The notes: generated by a model not told the origin, from the letters alone. A stretch of 64,000 nucleotides of DNA from Mytilus edulis (GCF_963676685.1 NC_092351.1:44444733-44508732); one strand, 5' to 3'. Counted from the stretch's first letter, positions 34,830 through 45,769 are shown. Program-made: numbers and translations.

Positions 34830-34999
34830 ACAAATGGTGTTAACAAGTCAAATTAACACGAAAGTACAATTTTTCAGGTTGTACTGAAAAATGCTTCTAA
34901 AAATTGGTTTTCAAAGGTTAGAAAAATTACCACCAGTAATGCAAGTCTTAGATATCAATTCATATTGTTCAGCATTTTTTAGACGTTTCTATCTACAAT

Positions 35000-35053
35000 T
35001 GTCTATCCTGTTACTGTAACCATTGTAACAGGTAAGACATACCAGGATAGACA
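35000..35053. other. Two-stem inverted repeat (hairpin)
   Basis: TGTCTATCCTG at the left pairs with CAGGATAGACA at the right. Inside, CCTGTTAC pairs with GTAACAGG. It is an imperfect long hairpin of unknown role. Confidence 0.6.
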
Positions 35054-35839
35054 AATGTCTTCATTTTTGATTGCTGTTGTGAAATAACTACTCCGTTTGG
35101 TGAAGTGATAATGTTTTTCTGTTGTGATTTTGGTTTCCAATACGTGATTGCAGTGTTTACAAGTATACTTTTGGTGTAATTAATCAAAATGTTGGTAACA
35201 GCATAGACAGGGAAAAAAGTACCCTCTATGTTTCTTCACCAAATGTCTTGAAACACTAGCGATCAAAAAAGGACTAAATGAAATGTTAAGGTTACTTTGC
35301 ACTTTTGAAATCAACGCTGACTAATTTAATATTCATAGAAATAATAAATTAACGGCTGATTTAAGTAGCAGCAACAGGATGGACATGAACCTCATGTACG
35401 CTGATTGAATTTAGTTTGTAGACAAAATACATATAATAATGAAGAAGCTTCAATTTTTCGTTAGAGTTATTATAAACGTTCTTAAAGAGTCCAATTTGCA
35501 GATATCTAGGCGATCAGAAAATCGAAAAAAAAATCGTTTGAAATTTGTTACTCTGACACTGTACGCACACAAATAACCAAAAAATCGTACTGAAATACAT
35601 TTTAATCTTATCAAAATATATGTAAATCGTGTTTATTATTAATGTTCTGAATCATAAATCCTACTAGCTTTCATTTAACCAATTACAACTGAAATTTCCA
35701 TTAGAAATTTAAAAAAAATTAGCATTGGTGTACTTATAATTCGACATTTTTTAAAAATGACCCATCTATGTCGATCTAAATTCATGCGTTATTGTTATTA
35801 TTCAGTTTGGCCTTTTTTTTTAAACTTTTTTGGATTCGA
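35054..35839. other. No gene seen
   Basis: AT-rich. The last 40 bp ('cagtttggcctttttt', 'ggattcgagcg') belong to the repeat that carries the ribozyme at 35840. Confidence 0.4.
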
Positions 35840-35883
35840 GCGTCACTGATGAGATTTTTGTAGACGAAACGCGCGTCTGGCGT
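35840..35883 (+). ncRNA. Hammerhead ribozyme motif (copy a), type I
   Basis: Stem I GCGTCA (35840-35845) pairs with TGGCGT (35878-35883) using two G-U pairs. The core is CTGATGA (35846-35852) and GAAA (35866-35869). Stem III is the self-complementary ACGCGCGT, and the cleavage triplet is GTC at 35875-35877. Stem II (GAT...GAC) is weakened: only the first pair is good. Core intact, stem II decayed. Confidence 0.75.
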
Positions 35884-36779
35884 ATATATATAAATTTAGT
35901 CCTGGTATCTATGATGAGTTTATATTCAATATTTACAAAAATATATAATGAATACTTATGAATTATTATTCAAGTAAATTAAAAACAATAAAATATTTGT
36001 TTGGCTGATTATTAGGAAGAAACTTACATAAATGATGTTGACCGAGGATTTCTGTTTGAAAACCTACTCTTAAGTACTCCAGTATCAGTCAGCTTACATA
36101 CACCAGGGAAGAGACTTTATACTAACCTCGGTAGCCGTACTAATGCGCACGCAATATAATTAGATAAAAATAGATTTTTGAGGGGATTTCTTATGATCAC
36201 TTCCGGAATCCAAGCTTTCGCGCTGTTTACGAATACAAGAAAATCTTAAGACTTCTTAAAACAATCAAAATGATTACTTAATCTTTTAATATTTACCCTA
36301 GTAAAATCAGTAAAAAATATCCTTTTCAAATATGCTATGAGTTGATCAAGCTTGATCATGATGTTCTATTATATTCGTATTTACCTACAAGGGTTTAAAA
36401 TAATGAATTAGTTACTTCACGATTAAAGGCCTATAAATCCTGCATTTTAAAAATACACTTAATAAAAAATATACTGGTAACCTAATAAATGAAACAAAAT
36501 CATGCTAAATAAAATATTAGGTATCTAGGTCGGTTGAGTAGGAGTTGACGAAGGTACGAATTGTCGTTTATCTTCAGTTTATCATTGATGGAAGAAGCTG
36601 GATTTGTAGATAGAAGTTTTTGTGTTCTGTTCAATTGTTCCTTTTAAAATTGTATACGATGATGACTGATGTACCCATATTTTGACTATTTTATTTATTG
36701 TGTCTGTTTAGTTAACGCATCAATGTAAATATAACGGAATTTGATGAGACGGTCATCAAAGTGAGAGGATTAGCGCTAT

Positions 36780-36990
36780 AAAACCAGGTTTAATCCACCA
36801 TTTTCTACATTTGAAAATGCCTGTACCAAGTCAGGAATATGACAGTTCTTGTCCATTCGTTTTTGATGCGTTTTGTTATTTGATTTTGCCAAGTGATTAT
36901 GGACTTTCCGAATTGATTTTCCTCTAAGTTCAGTATTTTTGTGATTTTACTTTTTGCTTTAGTAAAAAGTGAATATCATAGTCAGTTGAG
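36780..36990 (+). repeat. Interspersed repeat fragment (family F)
   Basis: Contains 'ctataaaaccaggtttaatc', 'ctgtaccaagtcaggaatat' and 'gattttgccaagtgattatg'. Its first part recurs near 57212-57270 ('ccataaaaccaggttcaaac', 'ctgtaccaagtcaggaatat'). Confidence 0.55.
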
Positions 36991-37273
36991 ATTGGATTCC
37001 AACTCACTTGCCATGAATGAGCCCCTAGAAACACAAGACTAGGAGTGAGACTTGCATAAAGTCTATGCATTTTAATTGATTATTGTGCTATTCAGCTACT
37101 GGCCCCCGTAAAAAGACCACTTTCAAATTCATGCACTTTCTGGTAAATTTCGTGTTCATTTTATTAAGTTACAGTAAGGACTGATTGTAAGACGATATGG
37201 TTAATACCGATTGACCTTGGGTCAGCCGATGTAAATTAACTCATCAGAGATACCAGGACTTAATTTTGTATAT

Positions 37274-37317
37274 ACGCCAGACGCACGTTTCGTCTACAAT
37301 AGACTCATCAGTGAAAA
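37274..37317 (-). ncRNA. Hammerhead ribozyme motif (copy b), type I
   Basis: On the minus strand the core CTGATGA (37311-37305) is followed by stem II GTCTA-TTG-TAGAC (five pairs), GAAA, and stem III ACG/CGT with a two-base loop. Cleavage is after C (position 37280), then TGGCGT. Core, stem II and stem III are intact. The 5' strand of stem I is TTTTCA, so only three stem I pairs remain. Confidence 0.75.
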
Positions 37318-37349
37318 TCGAATCCAATAAAGGCAAAAGAAAGCACGAA

Positions 37350-40239
37350 GCCGAACTCATTCATTAAGGCAATGATTTATCTTGGAATTTACTTAAATTT
37401 GTCATACATTATTGCTTTTTACAAAGGTGAGAAAGACACAAATTCAATAATATTTTGAGATCCAAAGGCACTTAGTATCTTGTTTTCTGGCTTAAATTTA
37501 TTTTTTGAAGCCAAGAAGGTACTCTTGCTAGCCCAGTATTATATGTAAACAAAAGAACTTGAGTCACTCTAGTAGTCAGCTAGGCTATCTATAAGAAAAC
37601 AATCTTGAATCATCGTAATCATTCTAAAGTCAGTTAGCACTTCCAAAAATCAATTAAATTTGATTCACAGGTAGTACATGAAGATAAACATAGAAAACTA
37701 GTTCACCATACAATATTCAGACCAAAAATATTTACTCTAAATTCAGGAAATGAATAACATAATTTACTGTTTATATTAAGGATAAAAGTGGATAAGTCTG
37801 TTTACAAGTTACTTAAATAATCCATGTCTTATTTTTATCAAAAGATACTGATACAGATCATGTCAAAAACCAACTAGTATTAAGTTGTGCAGTTAACAAA
37901 AGAATGTTTTCAGATATATGTATTAACATGATTTATGTATGATTCATTGCTGTTGCTGTTTTATCCATGAGCAGCCTTTGTTGGGGCAAAGAACATGAGA
38001 CACATGATAGAAAAAGGAACATAAATGCTTCCTGCTATGAATTAGACTAAGATAATGAGCCATTCTAATTAACAGGTTGACAGTTATACAGGAAGACAGG
38101 TCACTCTACAGATATGTATTGCAATTCTTAAAAAAGGGGTACAGGGTAATCACATTAGAGCACAACATAAAAAAAAGCCATCAACTAGGTTTTAATTCAG
38201 CATGTGTTGATATTTATTGGCCTGTTTTGTAGATATTAGGAAAAACAGCACAAAATTCAGTGGAAGGATTATGAAAATGATGGACTTCTGCCAGACAATC
38301 CATACATTGTTTTATCAGTAGAACGATATAAGTGTCATTATGGACCTGATAGAAATAAGGCAAAAAAGAACAAACCTGAATCTGTAATTTAATATTTTCA
38401 TCGGTTTAGAAAAAGCAATATAACTATATTTTCAAAAAAACAACATTATTTATTTATACAAGCTTGATAAACAGATGCATGTCTTGGCAGACTTTCCAAA
38501 CCATAACTTATAATGAGTTCAAATTTATGTTAAATATAGATTCTTACATCGTCTGAAGTATTATTTGATAATAAAAAGTTAGTGTATGTTATGTACTTAA
38601 AAACTTCATATAGTAATTGCTTTAACTAGTGTAGCTTTTTAAATTAAACTCCAAATAAAGTTCTATAACTGGTTCCTTGCCGTCTACGTTTTGTAAGCAG
38701 GCGGAAATGGTTTTGTATTTAATTTTGTGACAACTCAGCCCACGGCCATCTCGCACCTTTCAAACACTCTCACTAATTATAACAACTTGCATCGTTTTAT
38801 CAAACTCGCATCACTCAAAATAAGAAGAAATATAACAAACTCGAAGAAATATGTTTGATCATTATATTGTTTTCTTCTTCTCTTAGTAAATTCCTCCTTT
38901 CTCGGAACACTGACAGAAGAACTGACAAACTAATCAAATCCATCAACATAATGCATAAGTGCATTAAAACAGTGTGAAAAACACGAACCCAAGCTGTGTA
39001 TCACCATAAACATTTCAAGTTATCCTTCAAGCTACGCTCGTGTGGGTTTTTTCTAGTATGCTGTAAATACACGTATTGCGACTTATAAAACCATTGTAGT
39101 TTTTAATGTATATTGTCAAATTTAACATTATTAAACTTTTGTTCTATAAGTAGCTTCTGATTTGTTTTACTTAAGGCAAAATACTGATTAAAATTTTTAG
39201 AAGATATTTGCTAAAATTTTCTTTTGAAAACGTGAAGAATAAGTATGAGTTGGTTAACTAATGTACTGTTTATATGTTGGGAATGTAACATATAAGATGG
39301 TTCTCTATCCAAATTTAACACACATACTCGAACATTTTAAATGTTATATGTGTTAATTTTATAACTACAATGCAGTTTAAAAAGTAAACACTTTTTTTCC
39401 AATTTAGGTTCATGACCATGTTTATGGGAAAATTTTGTTTTTAATTCAGCCAACCAAGAAAATGAATTGTCCTGCTACAATTATTGCCCAAGAAGTTATT
39501 TTTGTCACAGACTATATGGTATAAACCATTCAAAGTTCTGTCGGAAACATTGATATCAGTCTTGATCAGACATTGAGTTAACTTAAATCACACTTTTTGA
39601 TATATTTATTTATATATATATACTGATAGAATATAAAAAGACGAACAGCTATGGTGTAATCACACATAAGTTTAACCAACAAATTCATATAACAAAGACA
39701 AACACAAAACAAGATTAACCTGTCTGTAGTGGCATTCCGGATGGCATCACCTACACAATAAAGTGAGCTAATAGTATCCCATACTAAAAGTGTATCAATT
39801 TCAACTGTTAACTTTATATGATATTTTTATTTCCTTTCTGATCAATGTAAGCTTAAAAGTTAATCCTTATAAATTATATATTGCTTTAAATGAAAACTGA
39901 TGAGAACTTGAGATCCTACATTCTGTTGATATTATTTACTTATATTTTGGCATAGCGCATGATCATGCATTTATAAGTCTTCACAATTAATTCATTGAAT
40001 GTGTATTGATCGGTACTTAAGTCTGGGAGATTTTGATTTATTAATTAGTTGTAAACGGCTTTGAACTAGCTGTCTGTATCTACTGATATTTTTGTGCTTT
40101 GTGTCTATTGTGTTTATTTCAGTTGTTTTTATGCCTTATACCAATCTTTTGAGTTAAGTCAATTGCTACTGATTTTTACAGTTTGTTCTTATTATGTGAT
40201 GCAACATGACTGTCCAAGGTTAGGAGAGGGTTGAGCACT
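37350..40239. other. Interior of the 6.2-kb element; no gene seen
   Basis: Nearly 2.9 kb of AT-rich sequence with no open frame of note on either strand and no recognised repeat. Confidence 0.45.
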
Positions 40240-40525
40240 CAAGAACATGTTTAACTGTACCCCACCACAAACGTTATGTGCTTGTCCCAAGTCAGATGCC
40301 TGTAGTTACGTGATTGGTTTTGTTATGAATCAGGCGATTAGTTTTCTCAATTGAATTGTTTCACATTTTTGTATGTCGAACCTGTTATAGTGTATATACA
40401 GTATGTGTTTTTCTCATTGTTGAAGGCCATATGGTTACCTACTACAGCTAACATTCACTTCAATTGAACTTTAGTGGATAGTTGTCAAATAGGCAATCAT
40501 ACCACATATCATCATTTTTATATTC
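40240..40525 (-). repeat. Repeat family A copy, old and diverged
   Basis: Reverse-complement landmarks 'caagaacatgtttaactgta', 'cttgtcccaagtcagatgcc', 'cattgttgaaggccatatgg' and 'caatcataccacatatcatc' are present. They span nearly the full family length. Confidence 0.7.
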
Positions 40526-40924
40526 ATTAGTGAACTTTTATCTAACCTTACAAAAATATCGGGTGACAGAGGATTTGATTTTTGATAATCAAAATGTGAT
40601 GCATTTCATCCATTCTTTCTTCAGGGAAAGTGGGGAGGGAATGATTATCTTTGCATAGATTTTGATTGGTCTAACTTTGGCTGTATGATGTTTTTGAATA
40701 CATCTTACTGTTTACGACGTTCATTAAAATTCAATTCACATTTCAATGATTAAATGTTTGTGTGACCACAAGGTCAGCTCCAAAATTATTGAATGTCGTA
40801 GCCTTAGATCAACAGAAATTTTGACTATTTAAAAAGGGAAAATACTATCCAGAAATAAAGACTGGAAAACTGAGGGTGTAAGAAATTGTTAACTAAAATA
40901 ACATAAACAGTACCAAATGTTGCT

Positions 40925-40968
40925 GCACCAGATGCACATTTCGACAATCAATGTCTCTTCAGTGATGC
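40925..40968 (-). ncRNA. Hammerhead ribozyme motif (copy d), complete and well paired
   Basis: Minus strand, 5' to 3': stem I GCATCA; core CTGAAGA (40962-40956), which satisfies CUGANGA; stem II GACA-TTGAT-TGTC with four Watson-Crick pairs; GAAA; stem III ATG/CAT with a two-base loop; cleavage C at 40931; stem I TGGTGC, six pairs including one G-U. All invariant core positions are present. Both stem I and stem II differ from copies a-c by paired changes, which is what selection for the fold would leave. Similar small type I hammerheads are established in Penelope-like elements and retrozymes. The tiny stem III suggests dimeric activity. Confidence 0.85.
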
Positions 40969-41171
40969 TCGAGACCAAAATATTTGAAAATTCAAAGCCT
41001 ATTAAAAGGATAAAGAGCTATAAACCAAAAAGGACAAAATAAAAAAGCCAACAGCCGGGCAAATAATCAAAGCTTTGCATGAGGGAGATTATATTCCTTG
41101 GTTTAAAACAATAAAGTTGTATTGCAAACTATGGGAGAACAGGTATAAATATTTATCATCTTTTATTTCAG

Positions 41172-41320
41172 AAATCTGTTTCAAAGTGGCAGCGTGAAAA
41201 CATTTCAAAAGACATTGAAACTGGCATGACGGACGAGAAAAAGCTTAATCTGAATATGGACAAAAGATTGGTGATCAAACTGCCAAAAAAAGAAGAACAT
41301 AAATTCCATTTACAAGGAGA
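41172..41320 (+). CDS. Candidate internal exon, unknown product
   Basis: A pyrimidine-rich 'tcttttatttcag' precedes an open frame reading KSVSKWQRENISKDIETG, MTDEKKLNLNMDKRLVIK and LPKKEEHKFHLQGE, ending before a donor-like 'gag|gtcaga'. The peptide is lysine-rich and hydrophilic, without a motif I recognise. It stands out from the surrounding sequence by its balanced base composition. It lies inside the 6.2-kb transposon, so it may be a captured host exon, a transposase remnant, or a chance open frame. No adjoining exon could be linked to it. Confidence 0.35.
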
Positions 41321-41379
41321 GGTCAGAGTTATTTCATCCAAATTAATTATTATATATTTTTCAATATTCACTAGAATGT

Positions 41380-42290
41380 GATATTCATCAGTTTTACTTC
41401 AAAAAACCTGCGATATAATAACTTTAACATTCAACATAATAAGTTTTGGATGAATGTTTTGTATAGTAAGGCAATTCAAAAGATTAAAAAGCTTTACACT
41501 GTATTTACAATTCATATATTTTCATTGCCTTTGAATTGTTGTCAAACATAGAAGTTACAAAAACAAATGAACTTTAGTTCTTTTGTATTGAGGAAATCTA
41601 TGTATAAGCAAAAATTGTCGTTCCTGTAATTGAACACACTATTGCTTTTGACGTAAAAGACGAAAGACAAATGAATTTGTGACATGCTATAACCATTTAC
41701 AATAACAGTATTAGGTTAGGAAGAAATCATTATGAAAATGTAATTATTGTGTGTGTTTTGTTTGAAAAAGGAATTATTTTCATCACATTAAAATGGCAAC
41801 TATATTTCTATAAATTTCATCTGTATAGTAAATTGATCACTCAACATATTTAATTTTAAAATTTTACTTTTATTTTAAAAAAAACATGACTTTCAACAAA
41901 TTGGAGTCAACATTTTTTCATATGTTACTGAAAATGCAGGCTATCCAATGTAACATCTTGGAAAACAATTCAAGATAAAAAAGATCAATTAACTAGTAAG
42001 TAAAATTGCAATACAAACAGTTAGTAACCACCAAAAATATGTTTACAGTGACAGTATTCCCAACCCCCCTACCACACACCCACTACAAATTAAACCCATC
42101 AAATCACTGATAAATCAGACTGTATAATTCAAATTTAATTTCAATAAATTATATATGTATTATCGACAATAAATACTACTAGTTGATGCTACAAACCTCT
42201 TCTAATCAAATACGGTTTGATCTGAAATTGGAACCTATCCGTATAAAAATTGTTTTACATTTTCGGGAATATCCCAGATATAAATAGATT
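41380..42290. other. No gene seen
   Basis: AT-rich interior of the large element, without recognised repeats or open frames. Confidence 0.4.
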
Positions 42291-42339
42291 TATATATAGC
42301 GCGCTACCGAGGTTAGTAAAAGTCTCTTCCATACACCAG

Positions 42340-43225
42340 GGTACCCGTAAACGGTACTATTCATTCTTCCATAGGCGACAATAGTAACATTTTCTAAATT
42401 TACCACTTTTTAAGATAAAAACCTGGATAAAACAGTTATATGTTGTGTTAGTACTTTATTATTCTGTTTTAAAAATTAAAGCCAAATAGTATCATGACCA
42501 ACTTCCAACGGAGCTTGTTTATGTTATCCATGCCCACGGTCATTTTGCACTAAATTAATGAAATTTTGGAAGTCTTTTCGAATAATTCTCTAGAAAATAT
42601 TTCAAAAGGTTTCAAAATTTATATTGTAAATATACACACTGCAGTTATTCATAGATAAATCAAAAATATATTGTACCCTTACATCCAATCACAGCGCTCC
42701 TAATTTGACTTCCTTCACCTGCCTTGGGTACACAAAAGCCAACCTAATGCTGGGAAAGTTTAATACTACCGTTTTCCCTAAAACTGTCGTCTATATCACA
42801 ACATCGTTAATTAGGTTTAATTGTGTCAAATTTCCAGACCTTTTTACGACTTGCTACAGAGGATAAGGTAAACATACCAGACAGCATCAGACAAATTTAA
42901 CACATAACTTTATTTTATGTCTTTGAAAGCATATTTTAAACTCTCAGTCACGTTTTGAATCTTGGAAGCTAATTACCTGCTTTATGGTATATCTAATAAA
43001 CAAAAAAAAGTTTTGTAAGAACTTGAGAGAATAAATATGTATTACTGTCAATACAGACGCCTTGAAATCTGCATAGGTTTAGAAGGACACAACGTTGTAT
43101 AAGTTTAAAAACAAAATAAGTGGACGTTATTAATGTTATTACAAGAGGCTCTTCCCTCTGTCCTACTGTAACAATGGACAAATTCACTTTTACATCATTC
43201 GTTTGTCGGTTTTGGACAATAAAAT
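42340..43225. other. Possible promoter and 5'UTR region of the zinc-finger exon
   Basis: No ORF. The segment 42680-42880 is less AT-rich, contains 'ccaatcacagcgct', and has a donor-like 'ggataag|gtaaac' at about 42863. An acceptor-like 'ttattacaag' lies at about 43136-43145. This could be a 5' non-coding exon and intron, but the evidence is only local sequence. Confidence 0.25.
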
Positions 43226-43408
43226 ATGTTTAAACTATCATTCGATCATTTGAAAAGCAAGCTGGAAAAGTGCGATGCTTGTTGTAATGGTGACTATATA
43301 TCATTTCGTTGTCCACTGTGTCCGCTGTCGAAATACGAACCAAGAGGAAAGGCAAAGCTACAGCTACATCTTGCAGTTCACTGGAATACAAGAATCCAAG
43401 GAAACAAC
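43226..43408 (+). CDS. Candidate first coding exon of a C2H2-type zinc-finger protein
   Basis: The frame from ATG at 43226 reads MFKLSFDHLKSKLEKCDACC, NGDYISFRCPLCPLSKYEP and RGKAKLQLHLAVHWNTRIQ. Ligands are Cys16/Cys19, then Cys29-x2-Cys32 with His48-x3-His52, the spacing of a C2H2 finger with a slightly long middle, preceded by a CxxC pair. The frame reaches a stop at 43426, but a donor-like 'aacg|gtaatt' after residue 60 or 61 suggests it is spliced onward. It is likely a nucleic-acid-binding protein, or an exon from a domesticated or mobile zinc-finger gene. Downstream exons were not found. Ligand spacing makes a chance frame unlikely. Confidence 0.5.
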
Positions 43409-43604
43409 GGTAATTTAGTTTTCTGAATAAATCACGGAATTTAAAAAAATAATAATATCGTCTTATGAACATCGCTTTATAAAAGACAATCTCATTTTTT
43501 AAAGCGATATTTAAAGAATTTACTATGATCAATTAAGTAATAGTTAACAATTTTGTATACATCTATATGTATATTTGGATTCCTGCACCAGGTAAAATTT
43601 GAAT

Positions 43605-43648
43605 ACGCCAGAAGTGCGTTTTGTCCACACAAGACTAACCAGTGACGC
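43605..43648 (-). ncRNA. Hammerhead ribozyme motif (copy c), decayed core
   Basis: Same 44-nt layout on the minus strand. Stem I GCGTCA/TGGCGT is intact and stem II GTCTTGTGTGGAC still pairs partly. The core has become CTGGTTA and GAAA has become AAAA. It should be inactive. Confidence 0.65.
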
Positions 43649-43649
43649 T

Positions 43650-44119
43650 CAGATGCCAAAAACAAATACAAAGTTGAAAGGCACTGAGGAACAAAATTTC
43701 AAAAAAAGTTGTGACCAGAGTTTTCTGCTTGGGATAAGAACATCCTTATTATATAGAATAATTTATACTTTTGCAAAAAGTTAATTTTATAAAATGACTA
43801 TATAATGGATATACATGATGAAACCGAAGTATTAACTGACTACAGAATAAAAACGAATACATTACATAAACCAACATAACCCAGCACAAAAAAATATCCA
43901 AGTTAGCCAAAGCCTCAACGCATAAAGTGACGCCACATTTGAAATTATAAAAAAGCACATGAAGATCAGTGCTACATAAAGATATTACTTTTGTGTAAAA
44001 CTATTTCTAGTTCACTTTAGATAATGATTTCCGGTACAGTGGTGTCTTTCTGGTATACTATTGGACGGGTATGCTGATGCCTGTACGCTGACTGATGCCT
44101 CTTCTTAAGTATCATGTAG
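43650..44119. other. No gene seen
   Basis: The first part ('aaatacaaagttgaaag') belongs to the ribozyme-carrying repeat, matching 'ttcaactttgtactttattt' near 50014. The rest is AT-rich. Confidence 0.4.
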
Positions 44120-44395
44120 TGTATGGGGTATAAATGGGGTTTACATAGCGCATTATTAATAATAAACATAAAAGTTAAAGAATAGAAAAATATAATAGCC
44201 AGTAAAAAAAAACAATTTACAAACTAAACCCCCAACCCTCCTGTCCGTATTTTATTAATCACAATTCTTATAGTTTATGTAAACTAAAATCTTTACAATT
44301 GATATTAAACCTGTAAGGATTTTGAATAAACTGTATTTATTTTCTAAATGCGCAGTGACAAATAAATATTGCATGCATATTCAGGACGAGTAAAT
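44120..44395 (+). repeat. Dispersed repeat (family G), also at 51290-51570
   Basis: Shares 'tctgtccgta/tgtccgtattt...attaatc', 'tttatgtaaa...aaactaaaatctt' and 'ttctaaatg...cagtgacaaa...attgcatgcatat' with 51290-51570. It lies just outside the foldback at 44396-45425. Confidence 0.6.
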
Positions 44396-45425
44396 ATGTA
44401 TACACCGTTTATCATCAGTACAGCGGATATAGGTATTAACTAAGCGGGCGTGAGCGATTTTGGCCTTACACGGTAACGAAAATCTTCGTTTTGTTCACAT
44501 AACATGCATAATATCAATGTGTACTTCAATCTAAACATAATTGTTGTTTTACGAAATGATTTGGTAGTAGGTTGATGATTAGAGATTTCTCATTATTTTC
44601 CAAAACAAGAACGATTACTAAAAGAGGGACGAAAGATACCAAAGGGACAGTCAAACTAATAAATCTAAAATAAACTGACAACGCCATGGCTAAAAATGAA
44701 AAAGAAAAACAGATAAAACAATAGTACACATGACACAACATAGAAAACTAAAGAATAAACAACACGAACCCCATGTGCAAATACTTGTCAAAGAAGTTGC
44801 CACTCGTCTCATTCGATATAATTCTATTTTCATTGCAACTCTTTTTCTGTGTGTAATAAGTATAGCTGTTTCAATAAGTCGCATTGAAATTTTTCATACA
44901 TATGTTAATTTTAGATTTTTTTTATTCCGAAAAGAAGTGCTGTGTGCGGTGTTTAGCTGATAAAATAAATCCTTCTGTACGGTGCATAGTTAAGATGCTG
45001 TACACCGTACACAAAAAAAAACATTTTCATACTCGTTTTTTACCCAAAATGTTTCAAGGAATGAGTAATCATAGGTAGGTTTATGATTCGTAACTATTTC
45101 TATTGCCCTGTATTGACTTTCTTTCAGATAAAACATGTAAATGTATCGACAACTGTATCGAAATTGAAAGTTGGTGTTGACATTCACAACTGTTTGCGCA
45201 TGTACAAGTTAATTGTTCTTATTAGAATATCAAAGTTGTTTTATAAATAGGAAAAAATCAATGCGAAAATTATTTGGGAGCAGGAATTTCAAATATTTAG
45301 AAATGTACACTGAATATTGGTAAGGCAAAACAAAGATTTCCGTTACCTTGTAAGGCCAAAATTGCTCACGCCCGCTTGGTTAGTACCTATATCCACTGTA
45401 CTGATGATACACGGTGTATACTTAT
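44396..45425. mobile_element. Foldback element with about 100-bp inverted arms
   Basis: The left arm (44397-44500: 'gtatacaccgtttatcatca', 'agcgggcgtgagcgattttg', 'gccttacacggtaacg') matches the complement of the right arm (45335-45422) almost base for base. The interior includes a nested family-B repeat at 44621-44775. No protein is encoded. No target-site duplication was read. Confidence 0.8.
44621..44775 (-). repeat. Repeat family B fragment nested in the foldback
   Basis: Reads 'agagggacgaaagatacca', 'aagggacagtcaaactaata' and 'cacatgacacaacatagaa', the reverse complement of the family fragment at 5460-5685. Confidence 0.65.
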
Positions 45426-45769
45426 TTCAGTAATATAGTGCGGTGACGGAATAGGAAAAAAGTCGATTATCAAAAGAGTTTAATTTCGCTTCATATTACA
45501 CATCTTAAAACTTGCACAGTCTTTGAAAATTATTTTTTCTTCAATTTAAGATTAGTCGTCAAAAATTCGTATGGTGTAGTTTTTTATATAAATAGCCGGT
45601 AATGTACCGTTGTTTGTACGAAATTTTGTGTGAAGTTTAGGTATTCAATTCAAACAAGGCAAGTCCTCTGATTTTTGTTCAATGTAATGTTCATTGAAGC
45701 CATGAAGGACTTATGATTAACCAACATCTCATCCTTGTGAAGTGATATGTTTTTATGTGAGACTACCTG

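Larger units (their letters stand above)
36107..42330. mobile_element. 6.2-kb non-autonomous DNA transposon with 9-bp target-site duplication
   Basis: The left end GGAAGAGACTTTATACTAAC continues into CTCGGTAGC. The right end, read inverted, is GGAAGAGACTTTTACTAACC continuing into TCGGTAGC, with a single-base gap between them. Directly outside, ATACACCAG occurs in the same orientation at 36098-36106 and 42331-42339. A 9-bp duplication fits Mutator-like elements best; the class is inference. No long ORF is present. The interior contains ribozyme motifs (37274, 40925), a family-A repeat (40240-40525) and a candidate exon (41172-41320). Confidence 0.75.

Noticed and set aside
37236-37250. Second CTCATCAG near hammerhead copy b
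   Set aside because: It corresponds to 'ctatgatgag' in the repeat body of the ribozyme family, outside the catalytic fold, and has no GAAA partner.
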